Under the pieces are notes generated by a model. That model was not told where the DNA came from, searched no databases, and saw nothing but the letters and a program-made list of their open reading frames with translations. From Prevotella sp. (lineage in GTDB: Bacteria > Bacteroidota > Bacteroidia > Bacteroidales > Bacteroidaceae): a stretch of 64,000 nucleotides of DNA. Of the stretch, positions 8,433 to 17,436 are shown in pieces. Location: contig JAFYZT010000023.1 in NCBI GenBank assembly GCA_017548605.1, forward strand, positions 124,001-188,000, read 5' to 3'. The translations under genes were made by a program, and so were the position numbers. Every line of letters begins with the position of its first letter. Position 1 is the stretch's first letter.

Positions 8433-11400
8433 AACGACTACTAACTTCAGCAGTATTGTTCCTATGCTGCATAGTAACATCATTTGCTCAGTTTAGCGGA
8501 TCAGGGTCGGGAACCGAGAGTGACCCTTATCTGATTTTGAATCCGATTCAGTTGAATCAGTTGCGTAACTTTGTGAATCGAAGTGGAGTGTATTTCAAGT
8601 TGATGGCAGACATCGACTTGACGGAGTACATCGAAGACGAGAACTCCTCACAAGGATGGCTGCCTATAGGAACATCATCCACACCTTTCAAAGGCATATT
8701 GGATGGTAACGGGAAAACTGTATCTGGTTTATGGATTAATAGACCAAATTCGGATTATGTGGGATTCTTTGGTTCAACATATGGGGCTAAAATCAAAAAC
8801 TTGACTTTAATTGGTGAATCTGTAATAGGAAAAAACTACGTTGGTGTACTATCTGCATATTCAAGTAGTTCAACAATTAGCAATTGTACACTTTCTGCGT
8901 CTCTTTCTGGTGCTTCTTATGTTGGAGGAACTGTTGGTAAGGGGGCATCTTGTACAATGAACAACATATCTTCTTACGTTAATGTCATATGTAGTGGTGA
9001 CTATACCGGCGGAATTATTGGTTATATTGATGGAAGTGGTTCGATATCCGATTGTAGAGTGAAGTGTAATAGCATTTCTGGGGTGAACTATGTTGGTGGT
9101 GCTTGTGGAGCCAATCGTGGAACAGTTTCATTTGCCACATGCTATATTTCGGCCAATTTAAATGGTAATAAATATGTAGGTGGTGTTGTTGGCCAAATAC
9201 AAAGAGCATCCCAAAATAATATGACAAATTGTAACTTTTTTGGCGATGTTAATGGAACATCCTATGTAGGTGGTATTTGTGGCCTATATGTAAGTAAAGC
9301 GACAATGAAAGGATGTTATGCGGTTGCACATGTGGTAGCATCTGGTAATTACGTTGGTGGTTTAGTAGGAGAAACACATGATATTGATTCTGGTTCTAAT
9401 TGCGTTTCTCTTTTGAGCAACTACTTTAGCGGCTCTGTATCTGGTTGCGAACAAGTAGGAGGACTGATAGGTCATGCATTCAATGGGACGACAAACTGTT
9501 GCTATGCCAATGCTGTGGTAAATGGGTCAAAAACTATTGGAGGTTTAATTGGTAAGATAGAAGGATTAGATCGTTATAATCATGGGATAATAAGCTCTTG
9601 TGTTGCTATTTGTTCTTCTGTTAAAGCAACAGAAGGAAATGTCGGTAGAATCTATGGGGAAAGGGGAAACTACGTTTCGATTGGCGAAAATGGAACAACT
9701 AGTGAGAACAAAGCATGGAACCGCATAATAATGATTGATGCGGGTGTTGCGCATGATATAACAGATGACGAACAAAACGGGACAGGCGTTAGTTCTTCAA
9801 CATTGAAACTCAAAGCCACATATGTAACAATGGGTTGGGATTTTACTGATACTTGGATGATTCAAGAAACAGAATGCTATCCCTATTTTAAGTCCCAGAC
9901 GGCTCCACCAGTAATAACATCGAATGTCGTTTCTGGTGCAACAATAATCTACGGCAATTGCGTAGATGGTGGGACAATAACCCTAGAGGTTGATGACCTT
10001 AAGCAACAGCTGGTTAGTAGTGGAAATTCTTTTTCGTTTACCGTAAGCCCATTACAAGCGGGTCATGAGGTGCGAATCTCGGCAAAAGCCGAGGGTAAAG
10101 AAATGTCTTATTATACCACAGAAACCGTATCATATTTAGGGAAAGGAACGGAAACCGACCCCTATCAAATATATACAGCTGCAGACTTGACTGGTGTTTA
10201 TAGAAAGGGATATTTCAAACTAATGAATGACATTGACCTGACAGACTATATCAATCTATTTAACCCTACAGAAGGTTGGGAATCCATCGGACGAGAAGGC
10301 AGTGAAACGGTATATTTTGATGGGAACGGACACAAAGTGACAGGACTTTGGTGTAATACTACTCGTGACAACACAGGTCTATTTTCTTGTTTTGCCAATG
10401 GTTATATCAAGAACCTGACGGTAGAGACAGCCAACGGCAAACAAGTGAAAGGCGGTGCAAACACAGGTATTCTGATTGGCAAGATGATAAACGGCACAAT
10501 AGAGAATTGCTGTGTCTCAGGAAATGTTGCGGATGGAACACCTGTTGGCGGTCTGGTAGGCTTGTTCGATGGTGGAACGATTTCTCTCTCTCAAGCTTCT
10601 GTGACGATAAATACGAGTGGCGCGACTTCTTATGTTGGCGGAATAGTTGGAGTAATCTTTAGTGGCGTGATAGATCAGTGTGTTACTTTAGGTACATTGA
10701 CGGCAACAGGCCAGGAGTCATACGTTGGCGGACTGGTTGGAAAGAACTATGCCACCGTGACCAATTGTTACAGCAACGCCTCTGTAATTTCATCTTATAA
10801 TGCAGCAGGACTCATAGCCTATAACTATGGTGTATTGGATAAATGCTATGCAACGGGGAACCTCTATAGTAGCAACTATGCAGCGGGGGTGATTGGCTAT
10901 AATGACGGAGAAGATGCTATCGTTAGGAATTGTGTTGCAATGAATAGTATAATTGAAATTGTTTATGAATCTCAACAAGTTCAACAAGGAGGTGGTTACG
11001 GGCAAAGAATAATAGGAGGTATAAAGAATAACGCACCAGCTCCGGAGATGAATAATTATGCCTTGAAAACAATGCAGGTATCTGTTAATGACGTCGCACA
11101 AAGAGTATATGATGATATCATGAACGGTGTCGCCAAAACCACCGTGGAACTGATGAGTGCTAATACCTATCAAGGTATAGAATGGGATTTCTCAACAATA
11201 TGGGGTATTGAAGAAGGAGCAAATTACCCCTTCTTGCTATGGAATGATAAGAGTACCCCTGTGGCAGGGATTTCTTTTGACAAGACGACCCTAATCATAG
11301 CCATTGGCTCGGAGGAGACCATTACTGCCAGTGTCATGCCACTCGGGGCCACTAACAAACGGTTGAACTGGACGAGCAGCAACGAAGCCGTGGCTACCGT

Positions 11401-13657
11401 GGACAACGGCGTGGTGACGGCTGTCGCTGTGGGTACGGCTACCATCACCGCTTCCGCCACTGACGGCTCAGGCGTGACAGCCACCTGCCAGGTGACGGTG
11501 ACGGCGAACAAAGAGGCGGCTATCGCCGCGTTGCAAGCGTTGGTAGATGAGGCTCAGACCCTCTACGACAACAGCACGGAAGGTGAGGACATTGGTGAAT
11601 ATGCACCCGGCTCACGAGCCGCCCTTCTGGCGGTCATCAACAGCGTGAGGGCCCAGATATCCAGTACGATGAGCGACGAGGCCATCAACCAGTGCACGGC
11701 CGACATCAATGCCGCCATCGAAGCATTCGAGAGTCAGAAAGTGACGGCGAGCGAGGACACCGACTACGGCGCCATCGCCAACACCATCTATCTGGAGCGC
11801 GTGGAGGGTGCCGCCGGCAGCCAGGTGACGCTGTCGGTGAAGATGAAGAACACCGTCGAGGTGCAGGGTTATCAGTTCGACCTCTACCTGCCCGAGGGCG
11901 TGACCGTAGCCACCGACGAGGACGGCTTCAGCCTGATAGAACTGAGCACGGAGCGCACCACGACGCGCAAGACCGACTACTTCAATTCGACCGTGCAGGC
12001 TGACGGCAGCATCCGCGTGCTCTGCGGCTCGTCGAAGGGATACACCTTCGAGGGCAATGACGGCGAGGTGGCAACCATCACGCTCAACATCAGCGAGGAC
12101 ATGGAGGAAGGCGACTATCCCATTATCCTGAAGGAAGTGAACCTGACCGACAGGAACTCCACGCTCTACGCCACCGCCTACCTGAAGTCGACGCTCTCCA
12201 TCATCAACTTCATCCTCGGCGACGTGAACGGCAACAAGAAAGTGGAGGTGGCCGACTTCATCGCCACGGCCAACTACATCCTCGGCAATCCGCCGCAGGT
12301 GTTCATCTTCAAGGCGGGTGACTTGAACAACAACAAGAACATCGAGGTGTCCGACTTCATCGGCATCGCCAACATCATCCTGAACTCGTCGACCAGCAGC
12401 AACGCTCCGGCGGCAGCCCCGAAGAAGGGCCCGAGGAAAGCCGCGACGGATATTTCGACGCTGACCGACGTCATCTACGTGGAGCCCGTGACCGCCACCC
12501 CGGGCACGCAGCAGACGCTCTCCATCCAGATGAAGAACAGCAGCCCCGTGGCGGGCTTCGAGTTCCGTCTGCAGCTGCCCGAAGGCATCACGGTGGCACA
12601 AGAGGACGGCTTCAACCTCGCCGAGCTGAGTACGGAGCGTACCACGGCACGCAAGACCGACTACTTCAACACCGCCCTTCAGGATGACGGCACGCTTCAG
12701 GTGCTCTGCGGCACCTCCACTGCCGACCCGAACACGGGCAAGCCTTACGTGTTCAGCGGCAACGAGGGCGAGGTGGCACGGATTACGGTCAACATCCCCG
12801 AGGACTATGCCGATGGCGTATATGAGATGAGCATCCTCGACGCAGCCTTCTCCGATGCTGATAACAACCTCACCGAGGTGGGTCAGACGGTGACCACCGA
12901 GCTGACCATCGGTGACAATACCATCGTGCTTGATGAGGACTCCGAAGACGACATCGAGACGACGGACGCTGCGGTGAACATCAGGGTGAGGCGCACGATA
13001 GCCGCCAACCAGTGGAGCACCATCTGTCTGCCTTTCAACATGACGGCTGAGCAGGTGTACGCCTCGTTCGGCGACGACGTGCAGCTGCAGGCGTTCGACA
13101 GCTACGACGTGGATTACGACGATGACGACAACGTAAAAAGTATCCTTGTCCACTTCGGCGACATCGACATCGACGAGGAAGGGTTCTACGCCAACTATCC
13201 CTACCTGATCAAGGTGTCGGAACCCGTTGAGGAGTTCACGGTGAGAAGCATCCTTGAACCCGACGAGGAGAGCGCGATAGCTGAATACGACAACGGCAAG
13301 ACGGGCAGGCAGCGCAAGGTGTACGGCACGTTCTACGGCACGTACCATGCCCAGACGACGGTGCCGGAGAGCTGTCTCTTCATCAGTAACAACAAGTTCT
13401 GGTATTCTACCGGCCTGACGAAGATGAAGGCTTTCCGCGGGTATTTCGAGTTCGTGGATGTGCTGGCAGACATGGCCAACGCGAACATCAGCTTCTCGTT
13501 CGACGGAACGACTGGAATTCATGAGATTCTGAACCGGTCGATGGCTGACGGTGCCGTGTATACCATACAGGGCCAGTTCGTAGGCAAGGATATCGACCTG
13601 AAGAAGTTGCCTCGCGGCATATATATCATCAACGGCAAGAAACAGGTAATTAAGTAA
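8429..13657 (+). CDS. Large mosaic surface protein (GLUG repeats, Ig-like, cohesin/dockerin-like, T9SS-like tail)
   Basis: A 1742-residue secreted protein with an N-terminal signal peptide (cleavage near FAQ). Residues about 50-480 and 560-930 carry many GLUG-type repeats (YVGG(L/I)VG pattern) of a beta-helix surface fibre. About 944-1027 is a bacterial Ig-like (Big_2) domain, and 1031-1104 is helical. Two related cohesin-like domains lie near 1114-1262 and 1344-1500, each with LSTERTT(T/A)RKTDYFN. Between them are two dockerin-like calcium loops (GDVNGNKKVEVADFI, GDLNNNKNIEVSDFI). The end, LPRGIYIINGKKQVIK, resembles Prevotella secretion tails. The first 2.8 kb is AT-rich and the rest GC-rich, so the gene looks recombinant. 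Its ligand is unknown. Confidence 0.85.
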   Translation: MKRLLTSAVLFLCCIVTSFAQFSGSGSGTESDPYLILNPIQLNQLRNFVNRSGVYFKLMADIDLTEYIEDENSSQGWLPIGTSSTPFKGILDGNGKTVSGLWINRPNSDYVGFFGSTYGAKIKNLTLIGESVIGKNYVGVLSAYSSSSTISNCTLSASLSGASYVGGTVGKGASCTMNNISSYVNVICSGDYTGGIIGYIDGSGSISDCRVKCNSISGVNYVGGACGANRGTVSFATCYISANLNGNKYVGGVVGQIQRASQNNMTNCNFFGDVNGTSYVGGICGLYVSKATMKGCYAVAHVVASGNYVGGLVGETHDIDSGSNCVSLLSNYFSGSVSGCEQVGGLIGHAFNGTTNCCYANAVVNGSKTIGGLIGKIEGLDRYNHGIISSCVAICSSVKATEGNVGRIYGERGNYVSIGENGTTSENKAWNRIIMIDAGVAHDITDDEQNGTGVSSSTLKLKATYVTMGWDFTDTWMIQETECYPYFKSQTAPPVITSNVVSGATIIYGNCVDGGTITLEVDDLKQQLVSSGNSFSFTVSPLQAGHEVRISAKAEGKEMSYYTTETVSYLGKGTETDPYQIYTAADLTGVYRKGYFKLMNDIDLTDYINLFNPTEGWESIGREGSETVYFDGNGHKVTGLWCNTTRDNTGLFSCFANGYIKNLTVETANGKQVKGGANTGILIGKMINGTIENCCVSGNVADGTPVGGLVGLFDGGTISLSQASVTINTSGATSYVGGIVGVIFSGVIDQCVTLGTLTATGQESYVGGLVGKNYATVTNCYSNASVISSYNAAGLIAYNYGVLDKCYATGNLYSSNYAAGVIGYNDGEDAIVRNCVAMNSIIEIVYESQQVQQGGGYGQRIIGGIKNNAPAPEMNNYALKTMQVSVNDVAQRVYDDIMNGVAKTTVELMSANTYQGIEWDFSTIWGIEEGANYPFLLWNDKSTPVAGISFDKTTLIIAIGSEETITASVMPLGATNKRLNWTSSNEAVATVDNGVVTAVAVGTATITASATDGSGVTATCQVTVTANKEAAIAALQALVDEAQTLYDNSTEGEDIGEYAPGSRAALLAVINSVRAQISSTMSDEAINQCTADINAAIEAFESQKVTASEDTDYGAIANTIYLERVEGAAGSQVTLSVKMKNTVEVQGYQFDLYLPEGVTVATDEDGFSLIELSTERTTTRKTDYFNSTVQADGSIRVLCGSSKGYTFEGNDGEVATITLNISEDMEEGDYPIILKEVNLTDRNSTLYATAYLKSTLSIINFILGDVNGNKKVEVADFIATANYILGNPPQVFIFKAGDLNNNKNIEVSDFIGIANIILNSSTSSNAPAAAPKKGPRKAATDISTLTDVIYVEPVTATPGTQQTLSIQMKNSSPVAGFEFRLQLPEGITVAQEDGFNLAELSTERTTARKTDYFNTALQDDGTLQVLCGTSTADPNTGKPYVFSGNEGEVARITVNIPEDYADGVYEMSILDAAFSDADNNLTEVGQTVTTELTIGDNTIVLDEDSEDDIETTDAAVNIRVRRTIAANQWSTICLPFNMTAEQVYASFGDDVQLQAFDSYDVDYDDDDNVKSILVHFGDIDIDEEGFYANYPYLIKVSEPVEEFTVRSILEPDEESAIAEYDNGKTGRQRKVYGTFYGTYHAQTTVPESCLFISNNKFWYSTGLTKMKAFRGYFEFVDVLADMANANISFSFDGTTGIHEILNRSMADGAVYTIQGQFVGKDIDLKKLPRGIYIINGKKQVIK

Positions 13658-13772
13658 TGTAGAATGTTGAGTGTTGATTGTTGAGTGGTCACTTTACGAT
13701 GATGAATTATGAATTGTGAATTCGTCAAGTTCAAACTCACAAACTTCAAACTCATAAATATAAAGACTCACA

Positions 13773-13988
13773 ATGAAAAAAACAAGATATATTACACCGC
13801 AGGTGAAATCCTGCATGATGGAGACGGGCAGCCTCTTGGATGGCAGCGTGACAGGTGACAACGGCACAGGCTGGGGCGGCGTGGACGATAGCGGCACTCA
13901 AGAACCGGCCGCCAACAGCACGAATGTGTGGGAAGAAGAAAGCACCCTGAACGATAATAACGCCTCTTCCATGTGGGACTCGTTATAA
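13773..13988 (+). CDS. Small protein of unknown function downstream of the surface protein
   Basis: A 71-residue protein starting MKKTRYITPQVKSCMMETGS, followed by a Gly/Asp/Asn/Ser-rich, acidic, low-complexity half. The MKK-x-YITP start is shared, as I recall, by many unannotated short proteins in Prevotella that sit beside surface-protein genes. No membrane segment is seen. It lies 115 bases after the giant gene and is closed by a strong terminator, so it probably belongs to the same transcript. It could be a small exported peptide, but nothing in the sequence proves this. Confidence 0.65.
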   Translation: MKKTRYITPQVKSCMMETGSLLDGSVTGDNGTGWGGVDDSGTQEPAANSTNVWEEESTLNDNNASSMWDSL

Positions 13989-14080
13989 GGTCACGAGGAT
14001 GGGGTGTGTTTAATAACACCTCATCCTTCCGATTATCACAGGCCACGGAACTATTTGGCTTCATGGACTGATATTTATAT

Positions 14081-14123
14081 CCTATCCGAAACACGATTAT
14101 TTCCTGTTTCGGATAGGTTTTTT
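14081..14123 (+). terminator. Intrinsic terminator of the surface-protein operon
   Basis: Perfect 13-bp stem, CCTATCCGAAACA (14081-14093) and TGTTTCGGATAGG (14105-14117), followed by six T. Confidence 0.92.
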
Positions 14124-14140
14124 ATCTAATAATGTTACTG

Positions 14141-14255
14141 ACCCCACCCCTGACCCCTCCCCTACAATGGGAGGGGAAACGTTACGGCTGGAGATGGACC
14201 AGTCGGAGGGTTGTCCGACCTAACTCCTCCCCTACAATGGGAGGGGAAATGTTAC
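14141..14255 (+). repeat. Two REP-like palindromes
   Basis: Copy 14141-14179 has ACCCCACCCCTGA followed by CCCCTCCCCTACAATGGGAG and GGG. Copy 14224-14255 keeps only the palindrome CCTCCCCTACAATGGGAGG and the trailing GGAAATGTTAC. They resemble the ACCCACCCC-palindrome family but have a different loop, CTACAATG. Confidence 0.6.
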
Positions 14256-14340
14256 TCCACTAACAATTAGAGATTGTCTGGCATGAAGTCAGTCCCTACA
14301 CGTGAGCGAATTGTTAGGCTTCAAGCGATGGTGGTACTTA

Positions 14341-14385
14341 CATTTCAAAATACAAAAAGAAGCCAGATTTTTGTATTTTGAAATG
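14341..14385. promoter_or_regulatory. Perfect 18-bp inverted repeat upstream of the AAA ATPase
   Basis: CATTTCAAAATACAAAAA (14341-14358) is inverted perfectly at 14368-14385, with a 9-base spacer. A related direct copy, TTTTGCATTTTCAAATATAA, follows at about 14402-14421, next to the probable promoter TACTATTTTTGC. An operator or an RNA hairpin in the 5' region are both possible. Confidence 0.6.
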
Positions 14386-14458
14386 TAAAAAACTTCTAGA
14401 ATTTTGCATTTTCAAATATAAATTACTATTTTTGCATCGTCGAATAAAAAGTATACTT

Positions 14459-15664
14459 ATGGATACCCTTGAACTTCAACCTTTATTTAACAATTATCAT
14501 CGCAAGATAGCAAAAGTAGATACACATTTCATACGGTATCTTTACACTCAGATCAATTGGGATGCCCGTATCATAGGCATAAAAGGAGCACGTGGGGTTG
14601 GCAAGACCACTATACTGCTGCAACATATTCTCCTGAACTACGAGGACATAGACAAGACACTTTACGCTTCTCTTGATGACTTATGGTTTTCCACACATTC
14701 ACTTATCGACCTTGTTGACTGGGCTGACCAACACGGCATCATGCGTTTGTATCTTGATGAAGTACACCGTTTTGAAAAATGGTCGGAGACATTGAAAAAC
14801 ATCTACGACAACTATCCCGATATAAGCATTATTTACACAAGCAGTTCATTGTTACTGATGGATAATGCCAATGTTGATCTTTCGCGTCGTCAGACGACAT
14901 ACACGCTATATGGTTTGTCATTCCGAGAATATCTGGCTTTTGAGAATATTATAAATATTCCGTCAATTCCCCTTGAAGACTTACTTAAGCACCATGTCAG
15001 TTATGCCATGAAGATTGTCAAGGAAATCAAGGTGTCAGCCCATTTTGAGTCGTATCTCAGTCACGGCTATTATCCTTTCTACAAGGAGTCGGGTGACGAT
15101 TACTCTGCCAGACTTAGAGAGACTATTTCAGTAGTTATTGAAAACGACCTGCCAGCAGTAGAGAAAATGTCCTTCGAAACGATTCAGAAAGTCAAGAAAC
15201 TAGTTATGATTATCAGCGAGCGCGTACCATTCGAGCCCAACATGTCTGAACTATGGAAACAACTTGCCACCAATAATGAGCTTGGACTGCGAATGCTCTA
15301 CAGCCTTGATAAGGCGAAGATATTGTCCTTGCTATCATCGAAGACTAAAAACTACAAATTCCTGCACAAACCAGATAAAATATTCCTTGGTAATACTAAC
15401 CTCATGCATGTATTATGTCCCCAAGTGGATAAGGGTAATGAACGGGAGACATATTTCAACAGCCTGTTGTCCGTGTTACATGACACAAAACAACCACACA
15501 AAGGAGATTTCCTGGTTGATGATAAATATTTGTTTGAAGTAGGTGGTCGGAAGAAATCTTATGAACAAATAGCAGATGTTCCAAACAGCTTTCTAGCTGT
15601 AGACAACACGGAAGTTGGATATGGAAACCGTATTCCTCTGTGGATGTTTGGCTTTATATACTAA
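14459..15664 (+). CDS. AAA_14/DUF4143-type ATP-binding protein
   Basis: A 401-residue P-loop ATPase. Walker A is GARGVGKTTILLQ (about residues 42-54), and Walker B is LYLDEVHRF near residue 97. The sensor region has IIYTSSSLLLM, followed by the DLSRRQTTYTLYGLSFREYL block typical of this family. The C-terminal DUF4143 part contains a winged-helix and a nuclease-like FEVGGRKKS segment. The family is widespread in Bacteroidales and archaea, with unknown role. The ATG at 14459 is chosen because the family starts close to this point and a promoter-like box lies just upstream; an extra 27 in-frame residues upstream look spurious. Confidence 0.85.
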   Translation: MDTLELQPLFNNYHRKIAKVDTHFIRYLYTQINWDARIIGIKGARGVGKTTILLQHILLNYEDIDKTLYASLDDLWFSTHSLIDLVDWADQHGIMRLYLDEVHRFEKWSETLKNIYDNYPDISIIYTSSSLLLMDNANVDLSRRQTTYTLYGLSFREYLAFENIINIPSIPLEDLLKHHVSYAMKIVKEIKVSAHFESYLSHGYYPFYKESGDDYSARLRETISVVIENDLPAVEKMSFETIQKVKKLVMIISERVPFEPNMSELWKQLATNNELGLRMLYSLDKAKILSLLSSKTKNYKFLHKPDKIFLGNTNLMHVLCPQVDKGNERETYFNSLLSVLHDTKQPHKGDFLVDDKYLFEVGGRKKSYEQIADVPNSFLAVDNTEVGYGNRIPLWMFGFIY

Positions 15665-15707
15665 TATACATACGAACATCCATGCTATATCATGGAAACG
15701 GGGTATT

Positions 15708-15747
15708 TGACCTTATTTAGTACGCCATTTGGTACTTTATAAGGTCA
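15708..15747 (+). terminator. Hairpin after the AAA ATPase
   Basis: TGACCTTA and AGTAC pair with GTACT and TAAGGTCA around a short internal loop, followed by a weak T run. It lies about 45 bases after the stop codon. Confidence 0.6.
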
Positions 15748-15820
15748 TAATTTTGGAATGGGCTGAAATTCGCTATATATTTGCATCAGCATTACAAACA
15801 AAAACTTAAAATATTAGCAT

Positions 15821-16249
15821 ATGAAAAAGATTCTTATTTCCCTATTTTGGATGCTGTTGCTCAGCACTACGGCATCCGCACAAGTGAAGACATTCAAAGA
15901 AGTGGCTAACGACGAGACAATGGTGGTGAACGCCAGCGACTGTGTGGACCGTATAGGCAACAACTACCTCTTGTGGGTGCGTTATGACTACAAGAGCAAA
16001 AAAGATTGCAAGAAAGACGCCAAACGCGACGGTGTGAGTGGCAAACCCGTTCGGGCGGAAGTGCTCTATGAGTTTGACGAATACGTGCTCACCTATCGTA
16101 TCATCTCGAAGAAATACTACGACAAGAACGATATGGTGATAAAAGAAATCAACTATTACAATGCCCCGTGGAACCAAATCGGCGACATCGACTATTCTCT
16201 CAAACTGGGCATCTACATGTCAGGAGAATTCAATATCACGGTAGGATAA
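15821..16249 (+). CDS. Secreted protein of unknown function
   Basis: A 142-residue protein with a clear signal peptide (MKKILISLFWMLLLSTTASA, cleavage near SAQ). The mature part has LWVRYDYKSKKDCKKDAKRD and a repeated Tyr-rich beta pattern, similar in style to surface-adhesin E-like periplasmic proteins, but I would not assign that family firmly. A promoter TATATTTG at 15776-15783 precedes it. The 3' end faces mnmA on the other strand with only 12 bases between the stop codons. Confidence 0.65.
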   Translation: MKKILISLFWMLLLSTTASAQVKTFKEVANDETMVVNASDCVDRIGNNYLLWVRYDYKSKKDCKKDAKRDGVSGKPVRAEVLYEFDEYVLTYRIISKKYYDKNDMVIKEINYYNAPWNQIGDIDYSLKLGIYMSGEFNITVG

Positions 16250-16261
16250 CCCACCACTTCT

Positions 16262-17347
16262 TTACCTCACTACGATTTCAGCACTACCGAAACAACGGTG
16301 GTGCTGTTCGTCATATACAACGCAGAACTGCCCGGGTGCAACGCCATGAATGGGGCGTTCGGCATGAACGGTGAAACCGCCATCAAGAGGTTCTACAGTT
16401 GCCGGCAAGTAATCGGCGGTATGGCGAATCTTAAAAGTTACCTTTTCGGGCAGGGTTGTTCCCGCCTCGGGAGTGAGGAAATGGAAGTCACCGATAGCGA
16501 AATCCTGCCGGTAGGCTGTCTGTGGATTGTAGCCCTTGGAGACATAGAGGATATTATGCTCTATATCTTTCTTCACAGCAAACCATGGTCCACCGCCGAA
16601 ACCCAGACCATGACGCTGTCCTATGGTGTGGAACCATAGTCCACGGTGCACCCCCAAACGTTTGCCTGTCTCCAGTTCCACCACATCGCCGGGGTTCTCA
16701 CCCAAGTAACGGCGAATATAATCATTGTAGTTGATTTTTCCGAGGAAACAAATGCCCTGAGAATCCTTCCGTTTGGCATTGACAAGATGTTCGCGCTCGG
16801 CGATAACACGCACCTCGTCTTTCATATAATGACCAATGGGGAAGAGTGCCTTTTTCAACTGCCAATCGTAAATCTGCGCAAGAAAATCCGTCTGGTCCTT
16901 CACCGGGTCGGGAGAGGTGGTGAGCCATTTGTGACCATCTATGATTTCCGTCTGGGCATAATGGCCCGTAGCAATGAGGTCGTAGTCATGTCCCCGTTTC
17001 TCGTGGAAGGCACCGAACTTAATGAGTCGGTTGCACATTACATCAGGATTAGGCGTAAAACCCGCCCGCACCTTGTCCATGGTGTAGCGTGTCACCTGAT
17101 CCCAATACTCCTGATGGCAGTCGACCACCTCGAGGTGGCAACCGTACTTATGCGCCACGGCAGTAGCCATCTCCAGGTCCTCCTCCGAAGAGCAGTCCCA
17201 CTCCTCTTCTTCCTCTGGTCCTATCTTGATATAGAAGCAGTCGGGATGCTGTCCTAATCGTGCGAACTCATACACCACCACGGAACTGTCAACACCACCA
17301 GAGAGGAGCACTGCGATGCGCTTGTCTTGTAACTCTTCGATTTTCAT
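16262..17347 (-). CDS. mnmA: tRNA-specific 2-thiouridylase
   Basis: Thiolates U34 of tRNA-Lys, -Glu and -Gln. The PP-loop LLSGGVDSSVVVYE is at residues 14-27. The catalytic cysteines lie in PDVMCNRLIKF and GICFLG. The length of 361 residues is normal. The -7 box TAATTTTG (complement of 17353-17360) lies 6 bases before the ATG at 17347, so transcription should begin at or next to the start codon, giving an apparently leaderless mRNA. It converges with the secreted-protein gene and diverges from the mutarotase-like gene. Confidence 0.95.
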   Translation of the reverse strand: MKIEELQDKRIAVLLSGGVDSSVVVYEFARLGQHPDCFYIKIGPEEEEEWDCSSEEDLEMATAVAHKYGCHLEVVDCHQEYWDQVTRYTMDKVRAGFTPNPDVMCNRLIKFGAFHEKRGHDYDLIATGHYAQTEIIDGHKWLTTSPDPVKDQTDFLAQIYDWQLKKALFPIGHYMKDEVRVIAEREHLVNAKRKDSQGICFLGKINYNDYIRRYLGENPGDVVELETGKRLGVHRGLWFHTIGQRHGLGFGGGPWFAVKKDIEHNILYVSKGYNPQTAYRQDFAIGDFHFLTPEAGTTLPEKVTFKIRHTADYLPATVEPLDGGFTVHAERPIHGVAPGQFCVVYDEQHHRCFGSAEIVVR

Positions 17348-17436
17348 AGGTGCAAAATTAGTGTTTTTTTCAAATAAGACACATGGAAAGCCAAGAAAAA
17401 TGACTATATTTGCAGCATAATCATACGAACTGACCT

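Larger units (their letters stand above)
13989..14458. other. Intergenic region with terminator, REP-like copies and inverted repeat
   Basis: 470 bases without a convincing gene. It holds the terminator at 14081-14123, two REP-like palindromes at 14141-14179 and 14224-14255, and the perfect inverted repeat 14341-14385 in front of the AAA ATPase. Confidence 0.7.

Noticed and set aside
11612-13522. Long open frame of about 636 codons on the minus strand inside the giant gene
   Set aside because: It lies opposite the GC-rich part of the surface protein, has no promoter or start signal and gives a low-complexity His/Val/Arg-rich translation.
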